A program made the position numbers and the translations under genes. A DNA stretch of 13,630 bases from JAKEGN01 sp964465665 (GTDB taxonomy: Bacteria; Pseudomonadota; Gammaproteobacteria; Steroidobacterales; Woeseiaceae): positions 1 through 13,630 of the forward strand of contig CAYXKM010000118.1 in the NCBI GenBank assembly GCA_964465665.1. The letters run 5' to 3'. This document shows positions 1-5,765 of the stretch, piece after piece (position 1 is the stretch's first letter; the number at the start of each line of letters is the position of its first letter). The notes below the pieces were generated by a model. It saw only the letters and a program-made list of their open reading frames with translations. It had not been told where the DNA came from and made no database searches.

Positions 1-150
1 GGACAAGCTGTCGCCAAATACAAAGACCTCGGGGCGCGCCTTGTTGCCCAGAAACTCCGCCGTGCTTGCCCGGGACGGGTCCGGGGAGAGCAGCACGAGT
101 GCCGCAAGAAGCGCGAACGCCTGCCATCTGAGGAAAGTTGAAGTGTGCAT
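1..150 (-). CDS. Exported GDSL/SGNH-family hydrolase, N-terminal fragment
   Basis: Only the first 50 codons are inside the window; the gene runs off the left edge. The ATG is at 150-148 on the minus strand, with a GGAG ribosome site (plus-strand 157-160) 6 bases upstream. Residues about 8-28 form a signal peptide: an Arg, a Leu/Ala-rich hydrophobic core, then a Ser-Arg-Ala cleavage-like site. Residues 42-50 read VFVFGDSLS, which is block I of the GDSL/SGNH esterase-lipase family; Ser48 would be the nucleophile. Family members hydrolyse esters, and many exported ones are outer-membrane autotransporter esterases. The C-terminal half that would show a beta-barrel is outside the window, so I do not call an autotransporter. 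The gene diverges from the tRNA genes. The family call is fairly safe; the substrate is unknown. Confidence 0.8.
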   Translation of the reverse strand, partial: MHTSTFLRWQAFALLAALVLLSPDPSRASTAEFLGNKARPEVFVFGDSLS

Positions 151-161
151 GATTATCTCCA

Positions 162-208
162 TTGCATTTGTCATTCGCCGGCGGAATGCCGGCAGATAAA
201 CAATGCAA
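162..208. repeat. Nested inverted repeat upstream of the GDSL gene
   Basis: An outer arm pair, TTGCATTTGT (162-171) and ACAATGCAA (200-208), matches apart from one extra T. Inside it are two copies of the palindrome GCCGGC (177-182 and 188-193), separated by GGAAT. The structure lies in the likely 5' leader or promoter region of the minus-strand hydrolase gene. It could be an mRNA hairpin, a regulator site or a small chromosomal repeat; nothing in the window decides between these. Confidence 0.4.
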
Positions 209-285
209 GCCAGCCCATCCGCTGACCTGAAGATATCCGCATGAATCAATCAAGAATGTGTGATGAATGTCGAATGGCAGTGCGA

Positions 286-313
286 TTGATTCCGCAGCAG
301 ACGCCGGTATACT
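286..313 (+). promoter_or_regulatory. Probable sigma-70 promoter of tRNA-Cys
   Basis: A -35 box TTGATT (286-291) is followed by a 16-base spacer and a -10 box TATACT (308-313). Transcription would start near 320, giving a leader of about 57 bases before the mature tRNA-Cys 5' end at 377. The bases after the -10 box are GC-rich, like the discriminators of growth-rate-controlled stable-RNA promoters. It may also serve tRNA-Leu, since no comparable promoter is obvious between the two tRNAs. Confidence 0.6.
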
Positions 314-376
314 GCAGCGCCTGCAAGATTGGGTAGTAGGCCCGGTTTGCCAGGACGCCCTTGGAAAGTTGCCCCC

Positions 377-450
377 GGCTAGGTGGCAGAGTGGTCATGC
401 AGCGGCCTGCAAAGCCGTGGACGCCGGTTCGATTCCGACCCTAGCCTCCA
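377..450 (+). tRNA. tRNA-Cys (GCA)
   Basis: The 74-base cloverleaf has acceptor arms GGCTAGG (377-383) and CCTAGCC (440-446), discriminator T447 and encoded CCA at 448-450. The anticodon loop CTGCAAA gives anticodon GCA, which reads UGC and UGU. A U at position 73 is the usual cysteine identity element. The T-arm (423-439, loop TTCGATT) has one mispair. In many gammaproteobacteria tRNA-Cys and tRNA-Leu sit together, as here. A degenerate copy of its 3' end is found at 743-765. Confidence 0.96.
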
Positions 451-493
451 TCTCCCCGTTTCGCTCGTTGGCTGACTGCCCCTGGCGAGTACC

Positions 494-543
494 GGACACG
501 CGCGAGCCAGAACAGCATCAAAGCGAACGGCCGGCGCGTGTCC
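494..543. repeat. Perfect 10-base inverted repeat, 30-base loop
   Basis: GGACACGCGC (494-503) is the exact reverse complement of GCGCGTGTCC (534-543). The 30-base loop has no T-tract after it, so it is not a typical intrinsic terminator. It begins 44 bases after tRNA-Cys and could be a processing or folding element of the tRNA transcript, or part of an old mobile element. Confidence 0.55.
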
Positions 544-610
544 AGTCCGGGTGCTTGTCTTCCTCGCGCCCGTCTTGCCGAGGCAGCGGAGCCAGTGGAG
601 GGCATAATCG

Positions 611-657
611 GGTCGATTTTTCCGGTATGGTGGGCAAACTTTTCGAGGTCGATTTTT
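611..657 (+). repeat. Two 11-base direct repeats, 36-base period
   Basis: GGTCGATTTTT occurs at 611-621 and again at 647-657. The first copy overlaps the left arm of an inverted repeat whose right arm is at 690-699. Short repeated sites of this kind are typical of recombinase arm sites or regulator sites, but the sequence alone does not show which applies. Confidence 0.5.
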
Positions 658-742
658 GATCCTGAACGGAGTGGGGTACTGGACGGGCAACCGGAAAAAA
701 TGGTGGCACGAATTGGCGCAAAACAAGCCACTCCGGGCGGCC

Positions 743-765
743 TGGACTCCAACCCTGGCCTCCAT
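743..765 (+). repeat. Degenerate copy of the tRNA-Cys 3' end
   Basis: Aligned without gaps to 429-451, 19 of 23 bases agree, including the T-stem/acceptor junction ACCCT, the acceptor end GCC, the discriminator T and the CCA (762-764). The upstream T-arm bases are decayed, so it cannot be a functional tRNA. It lies in the same orientation as tRNA-Cys and 13 bases before tRNA-Leu. It could be an attachment-site remnant or the tail of a dead tRNA-Cys duplicate; the two are not distinguishable here. Confidence 0.5.
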
Positions 766-777
766 TGACATGTGCTA

Positions 778-865
778 GCCCGGGTGGCGGAATTGGTAGA
801 CGCTACGGACTTAAAATCCGTTGATCCTAAAGGTCATGTGGGTTCGACTCCCGCCCCGGGCACCA
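778..865 (+). tRNA. tRNA-Leu (UAA)
   Basis: The 88-base class II tRNA has acceptor arms GCCCGGG (778-784) and CCCGGGC (855-861), discriminator A862 and encoded CCA at 863-865. The anticodon stem ACGGA/TCCGT encloses loop CTTAAAA, giving anticodon UAA for UUA and UUG. The long variable arm expected for leucine tRNA follows the anticodon stem. Its last 22 or so bases and the next three flanking bases are repeated at 5766-5791, which makes this gene a candidate integration target. Confidence 0.96.
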
Positions 866-868
866 ACA
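843..868 (+). repeat. Left copy of the tRNA-Leu 3'-end direct repeat (candidate att site)
   Basis: This 26-base segment runs from the T-loop of tRNA-Leu through the CCA and into the flank. It matches 5766-5791 at 23 of 26 positions without gaps and in the same orientation. All three differences are transitions. The functional tRNA keeps this copy, as expected when an element carries its own tRNA 3' end. Confidence 0.6.
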
Positions 869-937
869 AAAACAAAAACTTTCGGTATGCTGCATTGCCG
901 TCGGCTCACCGCGCACCGGGCCGGGGAGGATAGCCGC

Positions 938-2860
938 ATGCCGCAAGGACAAATACGCTTTGGCGTGACGCTCAAGGTCGCGCTCGGCCTCGCGCTTATC
1001 ATCACGGTCGGCATGGCATCCATGCTCATCATCTACCGTGGGCTCGAACGGGTCGAAGCGGCGCTCGAACGCCTCGCAGCGGTTCAGGCCCCTGTCATCG
1101 CGGCGGCATACGGCATGGAAATCAATGTCAACGGCGCGGGGCTCTATGTGCTCACGTACTTGGCAAACTCCTTGCCAGAGTATCGGATCCAGGCGGACGA
1201 CGACGTGGCGGATTTCGCCCGCTACCATGAGACGTATCTGCGGCTTGTGGCGACGGACCGTGAGCGCGAGCTCGCGCGCCTGGTTCATGGGCAGCACCGG
1301 GAATTCGCGCAACTTGCGAACGAGCTGATGGACCTCGCGGACCGGCAGGAAGAACTGTACACGTCGATCGGGGACGGTACCGAGGAGATTCACTACATCC
1401 TCAATGCGTACCTGCAGCCTGGATTGTTCCGCGAGGTGGAGTTGCGACGTAACGGGATCGGCGCTGCCGTTGCCAGTGCCGATTTCGAGGCCGAGATTGC
1501 GGAGGTCGGTCAATGGGCGGCCAACTATCATCGTGAGCCGTCGCCGTCTGCGAGACGCACAATCCTGGCCAAACTCGCCAGCATGGAGCGCGCCCTGGAG
1601 AACCTTCTCGGCTTTAACCTGAGCCAGGAGGCCTTGAGGCTGGCGCCTGCGTTGCGCAGCTTGGGCGCGAATGTCGTCTCACATGTCAAGGAGGTGGTTG
1701 CGCTCGAGAACGAGATTCTCGAGGGACGCGACCGGCTCATGGGTCTGCGCCAGTCAATGGACGACCTGCTGGATAACGAGATCCAGGTCCTTGCCGTGCG
1801 CGGCCTGGACGAACCCAGGGAGCAAGCCAAGACCGCGGCCGACGAAGTGTTCCTCGCCATGCAGTTCCTCGTGCCCGTGTTCCTGCTGGCCGCCGGAGTC
1901 ATCGGCTTCCTCCTGATCCACGTGATCCGTACACCACTCGGCATGCTCTACCGCGGTACGCTGGCCGTGACCGGCGGCGACCTGTCCTATCGCATCGCCC
2001 CGAAAGGGAACGACGAATTTGGTGACCTGGCGAAGCAGTACAATGCCATGGTGGAGCAATTGCAGGCGACGACTGTGTCGCGAGACCGGCTGGAAGCAAG
2101 CGAGGGTGTCCAGCGCCGGACGGTCACCGAGCTGCGACAAGAGATCGCGGAACGCGAGCGTCTGCAAGCGGAGCTGCGGCGCAGCGAAACCATGTCGGCG
2201 ATGGGCGCGCTGCTAGCTGGTGTGGCACACGAAGTGCGCAATCCATTGTTCGGGATTTCGGCGACACTGGATGCCATGAGCGCACGACTCGGCGAGCAGA
2301 ACGAGTTTCGGCGTTACCTCGACGTGCTACACACGGAAGTGAGCCGCCTCAACAAGCTTATGGGGGATCTCCTGTCCTATAGCAGGCCACCCGCGCGCGA
2401 GCTGATCCCTGGGCCACTGAATGCAGTAGTCGCGGCCGCTGCCGAGTCGTGCAGCGCATTGGCGCGAAAGCAGGGCGCGACGATTACTGTGCAGATGGGT
2501 CCGGAACCGGTAATCATCCAAATGAATCAGGACCGTCTCGCGCAGGTGTTCCAAAATCTGTTCGACAATGCGCTCCAGCATGCGCCGCCCAAAACGGCGG
2601 TTACGCTCGCAGCCAATTGCCTTGATCAGGGCGGACGCCGGTGGATCGATTGTGTGGTCAGCGACAGCGGGCCAGGTTTTCAGGCCGAGGATCTGCCGCG
2701 GATATTCGAGCCGTTTTTCACGCGCCGGCGTGGTGGCACGGGTCTCGGTCTCGCGCTGGTGCAGCGGGTCGTGCACGAGCATGGCGGCGAGATTATGGCG
2801 CAGAATCGTCCGGAGGGCGGCGCAGTCGTCACCGTTCGGTTGCCCGTGGTGGAAGCATGA
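938..2860 (+). CDS. Membrane sensor histidine kinase with helical periplasmic domain
   Basis: The 640-residue protein starts at the ATG at 938, preceded by GGGGAGGA (923-930); starts further upstream would overlap tRNA-Leu. Transmembrane helix 1 is at about residues 9-32 and helix 2 at about 306-329. Between them lies a mostly alpha-helical periplasmic domain of about 270 residues, a size that recalls helical bimodular sensors. A HAMP domain (about 330-378) and a coiled coil lead into the HisKA dimerisation domain, with His431 in AHEVRNPL. The ATPase domain has an N-box with Asn544, DSGPG (576-580), FEPFF (590-594) and GGTGLGLAL (599-607). The set is complete, so it should be an active autokinase. 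The response regulator gene follows 28 bases later, so they almost certainly form a pair. The ligand cannot be inferred. Confidence 0.93.
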   Translation: MPQGQIRFGVTLKVALGLALIITVGMASMLIIYRGLERVEAALERLAAVQAPVIAAAYGMEINVNGAGLYVLTYLANSLPEYRIQADDDVADFARYHETYLRLVATDRERELARLVHGQHREFAQLANELMDLADRQEELYTSIGDGTEEIHYILNAYLQPGLFREVELRRNGIGAAVASADFEAEIAEVGQWAANYHREPSPSARRTILAKLASMERALENLLGFNLSQEALRLAPALRSLGANVVSHVKEVVALENEILEGRDRLMGLRQSMDDLLDNEIQVLAVRGLDEPREQAKTAADEVFLAMQFLVPVFLLAAGVIGFLLIHVIRTPLGMLYRGTLAVTGGDLSYRIAPKGNDEFGDLAKQYNAMVEQLQATTVSRDRLEASEGVQRRTVTELRQEIAERERLQAELRRSETMSAMGALLAGVAHEVRNPLFGISATLDAMSARLGEQNEFRRYLDVLHTEVSRLNKLMGDLLSYSRPPARELIPGPLNAVVAAAAESCSALARKQGATITVQMGPEPVIIQMNQDRLAQVFQNLFDNALQHAPPKTAVTLAANCLDQGGRRWIDCVVSDSGPGFQAEDLPRIFEPFFTRRRGGTGLGLALVQRVVHEHGGEIMAQNRPEGGAVVTVRLPVVEA

Positions 2861-2888
2861 GCTGCAGCCAGAAGGGTAGGATGGCTTG

Positions 2889-4238
2889 GTGACAAGAAAA
2901 CGTATCCTGGTGATCGACGACGAGCCCGCGGTCCGCTTCGGGCTGCGGAATTTTCTCGAGGCTCATGATTACGAAGTGCACGAGGCGGAAACTTGCCGTC
3001 AGGCACTCGATGTGTTTCTCACCGTCAGGCCGGACGCAGCCGTCATCGACTACAAACTGGCCGATGGCGACGCGCTATTCCTGATACCGCGACTGCGTGA
3101 GATCGATCCCAACGTCCCGCTGATCGTACTGACCGCACATGCCTCGATCGATCTGGCGGTGCAGGCCATCAAGGAGGGCGCCGAACAGTTTCTGACGAAG
3201 CCTATCGAGCTTCCGGTGCTTCAGGTCATACTCCGGCGCCAGCTCGACGCCAGTCGGGCCCATCGCACGCATCTCGCCGGGTCGGCTCAAGCGGGACGCG
3301 CGGTCGTCGACCCGTTCCTGGGAACGAGCCCCGCGATTCGCGACCTGGCGGAACAGGCCCGTAAGGTGCTTGCGGCTGACAGCCCGATCCTCATTCAGGG
3401 TGAGACCGGCACCGGCAAGGGGGTGCTGGCGGTCTGGCTGCACCGGCACGGGTCACGCTCGAAGGAGGCTTTTGTCGACCTCAATTGCGCCGGACTGTCG
3501 CGCGAGTTTCTCGAATCGGAGTTGTTTGGACACGAGAAGGGCGCATTCACCGGTGCGGTGGTGCGCAAGCAGGGGCTGCTCGAGATCGCTCACGGTGGCA
3601 CCGTATTTCTCGACGAAATTGGAGACGTGGATCCGCAGGTGCAACCGAAGCTGCTCAAGGTGATCGAGGAGAAGCACTTCCGGATGCTGGGAGGCGTGCG
3701 CGAGCGGTATGTCGACATCCGCTTGATTGCGGCGACCCACGCGGACCTCGGCGCGCTGAGCCGCGCTGGAAAGTTCCGCAGCGATCTGTATTTCCGCGTC
3801 AGTGCGATCCCTCTCGTCGTGCCGCCATTGAGGGAGCGCGACAGCGACGTGGTCATTCTGGCAAAAGTGCTGCTGGGCCGCATTGCGACCGACCTTGGTC
3901 GCGTCGCACCCGAGTTCTCGGCGGATGCGGAGACGGCTCTACTCGGTTACCACTGGCCCGGCAATGTGCGCGAGCTGCGCAATATCCTCGAGCGCGCAGT
4001 GCTGCTCGGCGACGGCGAACCGATCGGCGGCGATGACCTGCGCTTCGATGCCGTTCAAGCGGCGCAATCGGGCGATGACTCGATGCTGACGCTTCGGGAA
4101 CTGGAGCACCGGCACATCGCACGCGTGCTTGGTGACACTCACGGCAAGGTCGCGGCGGCGGCCAAGCGCCTGGGAATTCCGCGCAGCACGCTCTATCAGA
4201 AGCTGAAGGACTACGGTCTGACTCCGTCCAAGGACTAG
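2889..4238 (+). CDS. NtrC-family sigma-54-dependent response regulator
   Basis: The protein has 449 residues. I chose the GTG at 2889 because GGTAGGA (2875-2881) sits 7 bases upstream; a TTG one codon earlier is possible. The receiver domain (about 4-118) has Asp10, Asp11, the phospho-acceptor Asp54, Thr82 and Lys104. The AAA+ domain (about 142-370) has Walker A GETGTGKG (171-178), the sigma-54-contacting GAFTGA loop (218-223) and Walker B with Asp242-Glu243. The C-terminus carries a Fis-type helix-turn-helix (about 416-442). All parts are intact. Phosphorylation by the upstream kinase should drive oligomerisation and ATP-dependent opening of sigma-54 promoters. The nearest candidate target is the sigma-54 promoter at 4358-4373. 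It resembles many NtrC-type regulators and I do not assign a named one. Confidence 0.95.
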   Translation: MTRKRILVIDDEPAVRFGLRNFLEAHDYEVHEAETCRQALDVFLTVRPDAAVIDYKLADGDALFLIPRLREIDPNVPLIVLTAHASIDLAVQAIKEGAEQFLTKPIELPVLQVILRRQLDASRAHRTHLAGSAQAGRAVVDPFLGTSPAIRDLAEQARKVLAADSPILIQGETGTGKGVLAVWLHRHGSRSKEAFVDLNCAGLSREFLESELFGHEKGAFTGAVVRKQGLLEIAHGGTVFLDEIGDVDPQVQPKLLKVIEEKHFRMLGGVRERYVDIRLIAATHADLGALSRAGKFRSDLYFRVSAIPLVVPPLRERDSDVVILAKVLLGRIATDLGRVAPEFSADAETALLGYHWPGNVRELRNILERAVLLGDGEPIGGDDLRFDAVQAAQSGDDSMLTLRELEHRHIARVLGDTHGKVAAAAKRLGIPRSTLYQKLKDYGLTPSKD

Positions 4239-4245
4239 ACAAGCA

Positions 4246-4260
4246 GTCCGGATTCAGGAC
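4246..4260. promoter_or_regulatory. Candidate upstream activator site (imperfect dyad)
   Basis: A 15-base imperfect palindrome has GTCC and GGAC arms. It lies about 100 bases before the GG of the sigma-54 promoter, a usual distance for enhancer sites bound by NtrC-type activators. A second short dyad, GTTGTTTCAAC (4311-4321), is closer. Neither can be assigned to a protein from sequence alone, so this is weak evidence. Confidence 0.25.
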
Positions 4261-4357
4261 GCGGAACACCTGTCGCACCGGGGCGAGACCGTCCGCTCCA
4301 TTGCCAAAGCGTTGTTTCAACTCGTTTTCCGCGCAGCGCGCCGGGACCGAAGCGGCG

Positions 4358-4373
4358 TGGCATGACAATTGCA
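4358..4373 (+). promoter_or_regulatory. Sigma-54 (RpoN) promoter
   Basis: TGGCAT-GACAA-TTGCA matches the sigma-54 consensus TGGCAC-N5-TTGCA in 10 of 11 fixed positions. The invariant GG (4359-4360) and GC (4371-4372) are exactly 10 bases apart. Transcription should start near 4384, about 42 bases before the ATG of the beta-helix gene. The promoter lies 119 bases past the stop of a sigma-54 activator gene, so local control is likely. Confidence 0.8.
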
Positions 4374-4425
4374 GCAAGCATGGGTGTCCGCAACATTCAT
4401 TTACCCAGAACTGAGGAGCCATCAA

Positions 4426-4992
4426 ATGACAAAGACTCACAATGTGTTGGTGATGACCGCCCTGGTAGCGCCCCTGTTGCTGTTTTCGGCAGCGCCGGCT
4501 TCGGCCGAAGAGCGCGTCTGCCGGGGAACGATCCGCGCGGTGACGGTCGACAACCTACGCGTGCCGGAATACGCAAGCTGCGTGCTGCTCGGCACTCGGG
4601 TCAAAGGCACGATCAAAGTCGAATGGAACGCGACATTGCGCGCCGAGGACGTTGTCGTGATCGGCAACGTACAGGCCGAAAACGCCAAGAATGTGCGCGT
4701 GCTCGACGGGTCGCGGGTCGGTGGCTCGGTGCAGGTGAAACAGGGCGGCGCCGCGACCGTGAGCGACAGCCGCATCGAAGGCGACATCCAGTACGATTCG
4801 AACTCCGCCAAGTTGCGGGTCCTGCGCAACCGCGTCGGTGGCAGCGTGCAGGCATTCCAGAACAAGGGCGGCCTCGAGATCCGGAGGAACACCATCGACG
4901 GCAACCTGCAGTGCAAGGCGAACACACCGGCTCCCGTTGGCGGCAGCAACGTCGTGGGCGGCAACAAAGAGGATCAATGCGCACGCCTGTAG
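4426..4992 (+). CDS. Secreted right-handed beta-helix-like protein, function unknown
   Basis: The protein has 188 residues; the ATG at 4426 has GAGGAG (4413-4418) 7 bases upstream. Residues 1-27 are a clear signal peptide ending Ala-Ser-Ala. The mature part shows six short repeats of the form (R/V)-V/I-x-G-x-I/V-Q/K at about residues 58, 77, 97, 116, 136 and 156, for example RVGGSVQV and RVGGSVQA. A period of 19-20 residues is what one coil of a right-handed parallel beta-helix needs. Cys32, Cys52, Cys163 and Cys185 fall outside or at the ends of the repeats and may form capping disulfides. There are no evident catalytic residues and no lipobox. It is probably periplasmic or surface-exposed. 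A sigma-54 promoter lies just upstream, suggesting induction by the neighbouring two-component system. I do not recognise a characterised family. Confidence 0.85.
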   Translation: MTKTHNVLVMTALVAPLLLFSAAPASAEERVCRGTIRAVTVDNLRVPEYASCVLLGTRVKGTIKVEWNATLRAEDVVVIGNVQAENAKNVRVLDGSRVGGSVQVKQGGAATVSDSRIEGDIQYDSNSAKLRVLRNRVGGSVQAFQNKGGLEIRRNTIDGNLQCKANTPAPVGGSNVVGGNKEDQCARL

Positions 4993-5004
4993 GAGGAATC
5001 TTCA

Positions 5005-5109
5005 TTGTGGCGACCGCGATCTTCGCAGCTGGCCGAGTTGTTCCTGCAGGAGCGGGATCCGATTCAGCCGGCTGATCTGGAGGTCACACTGGGGCTCCCG
5101 GCAATTTAG
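5005..5109 (+). CDS. Possible 34-residue small protein (TTG start)
   Basis: A very strong ribosome site, AGGAGGAA (4991-4998), overlaps the stop codon of the beta-helix gene. A TTG at 5005 opens 34 codons ending in TAG at 5107-5109. The reading frame is the same as that of the beta-helix gene, so it could also be reached by read-through of its TAG stop. The peptide begins MWRPRSSQLAELF and looks amphipathic with several acidic residues; it has no signal peptide. A GTG at 5008 in another frame gives an alternative 22-codon peptide. It may instead be a decayed gene end. The call is tentative. Confidence 0.25.
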   Translation: MWRPRSSQLAELFLQERDPIQPADLEVTLGLPAI

Positions 5110-5156
5110 CCGATCGGAGCGGTACATGCGATTGCGTCGGAAATGCTGGTGACCGA

Positions 5157-5579
5157 ATGAACAGTTTGACTGATCTCCCAGTGTCGATGCTCCTTCGTCC
5201 CGGTCGCCCGATCCTGATCATCGATGACGAGGAGCACGTCATCGCAGCCATAACGGACTATTTCACGTATTTGGGCTACCAGGTCGACTGCGCAGGGGAC
5301 GAGACTGCCGCACAAGGCCTGCTGGATCGCTTTGCATATGCCGCGGTCATCACCGATCTGCGCTTATCCGGACGTAATCGCATGGAGGGAATGGACATCG
5401 TCGAGCGCGTCCGGAATCTGCAACCGACAGCCGCCTGCATCGTATTGACCTCGTACGGAGACGCGGCCAACGAATTCGAAGCCCGAAAACGCGGCGCGGA
5501 CGCCCTGCTGCAGAAGCCGACGCCACTTCGCGTGCTGGCAGAGAGGCTTGCGGAAATACTGGATCACCGAAATTCGTAG
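5157..5579 (+). CDS. Single-domain response regulator (receiver only)
   Basis: The protein has 140 residues, almost all receiver domain. Asp23 and Asp24 form the acidic pocket, Asp67 (in VITDLRLSG) is the phosphate acceptor, Thr98 follows a hydrophobic strand, and Lys120 precedes a proline as in active receivers. The loop after Asp67 is a few residues longer than in CheY-like proteins. No output domain follows. The ATG at 5157 has a weak GGTGA (5148-5152) close by; Met11 at 5187 is an alternative start. It lies downstream of the beta-helix gene with no clear promoter between, so it may be read from the sigma-54 promoter. It could act as a phosphate sink or feedback partner for the kinase, or by protein contact; this role is inferred. 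Confidence 0.88.
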   Translation: MNSLTDLPVSMLLRPGRPILIIDDEEHVIAAITDYFTYLGYQVDCAGDETAAQGLLDRFAYAAVITDLRLSGRNRMEGMDIVERVRNLQPTAACIVLTSYGDAANEFEARKRGADALLQKPTPLRVLAERLAEILDHRNS

Positions 5580-5613
5580 GTGATCAGGAGCTGCCCGAAC
5601 TACCCGGCATTCT

Positions 5614-5634
5614 GCTGCCAGTGAAACTGGCAGT
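5614..5634. repeat. Hairpin 1, perfect 8-bp stem with 3-base loop
   Basis: CTGCCAGT (5615-5622), loop GAA, ACTGGCAG (5626-5633), with a possible G-T pair outside. It lies 35 bases after the response regulator stop. No T-tract follows, so it is not a standard intrinsic terminator. Its core CAGTGAAACTG is the exact reverse complement of the core of hairpin 2. Confidence 0.7.
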
Positions 5635-5661
5635 CACCGCCGCTTCCCATCCGTCAGAGCC

Positions 5662-5694
5662 ATTGGTCTACAGCAGTTTCACTGCTTAGCCAAT
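5662..5694. repeat. Hairpin 2, 14-bp stem with two bulges
   Basis: The pairs are ATTGG (5662-5666) with CCAAT (5690-5694), CTA (5668-5670) with TAG (5687-5689), and AGCAGT (5672-5677) with ACTGCT (5681-5686). The loop is TTC and there are single-base bulges at 5667 and 5671. No T-run follows. Its core CAGTTTCACTG is the reverse complement of the core of hairpin 1, so the loops could pair in RNA, or the two cores could be inverted sites for one protein. Confidence 0.7.
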
Positions 5695-5765
5695 CGGTCT
5701 ATCCTCATTGTGCTCAACACTTCGAACCCTCAGGAATCTGCAGACAAAACGTTTCACCACCGGTA

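Larger units (their letters stand above)
451..777. other. Inter-tRNA stretch of 327 bases, non-coding, repeat-rich
   Basis: I see no convincing gene here. The open frames on both strands lack good ribosome sites and recognisable protein features, and some overlap the tRNAs. The stretch does contain unusual structure: a perfect 10-base inverted repeat (494-503 and 534-543); an 11-base direct repeat GGTCGATTTTT (611-621 and 647-657); a second perfect 10-base inverted repeat, TTTTTCCGGT (617-626) and ACCGGAAAAA (690-699); and a degenerate copy of the tRNA-Cys 3' end (743-765). Together these resemble the remains of a mobile element at a tRNA attachment site. That is inference, since no integrase is present. 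Confidence 0.5.

Noticed and set aside
765..770. Perfect TTGACA -35 box just before tRNA-Leu
   Set aside because: It is only 8 bases from the mature tRNA 5' end, and the bases 16-18 positions on are tRNA sequence with no -10 match.
267..771. Open frames on both strands across tRNA-Cys and the inter-tRNA stretch
   Set aside because: They read through tRNA-Cys or its remnant, lack ribosome sites, and their protein-like ends (such as SNPGLH) are translated tRNA 3' ends.
821..937. Upstream start for the histidine kinase
   Set aside because: It would put tRNA-Leu sequence in the coding region; the ATG at 938 has a strong ribosome site and begins right before the first membrane helix.
827..1531. 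Long open frame on the minus strand opposite the kinase gene
   Set aside because: It lies wholly opposite a well-supported kinase gene and its C-terminal part is translated tRNA-Leu sequence; it is a shadow of high-GC codon use.
5615..5694. Hairpins read as intrinsic terminators of the receiver gene
   Set aside because: Neither stem is followed by a T-run, so they do not fit the intrinsic terminator pattern, although a Rho-dependent or processing role is not excluded.
5714..5735. TTCGAACCCT-like stretch resembling another tRNA T-loop
   Set aside because: There is no matching stem, acceptor strand or CCA at the right distance; a short match like this can arise by chance.
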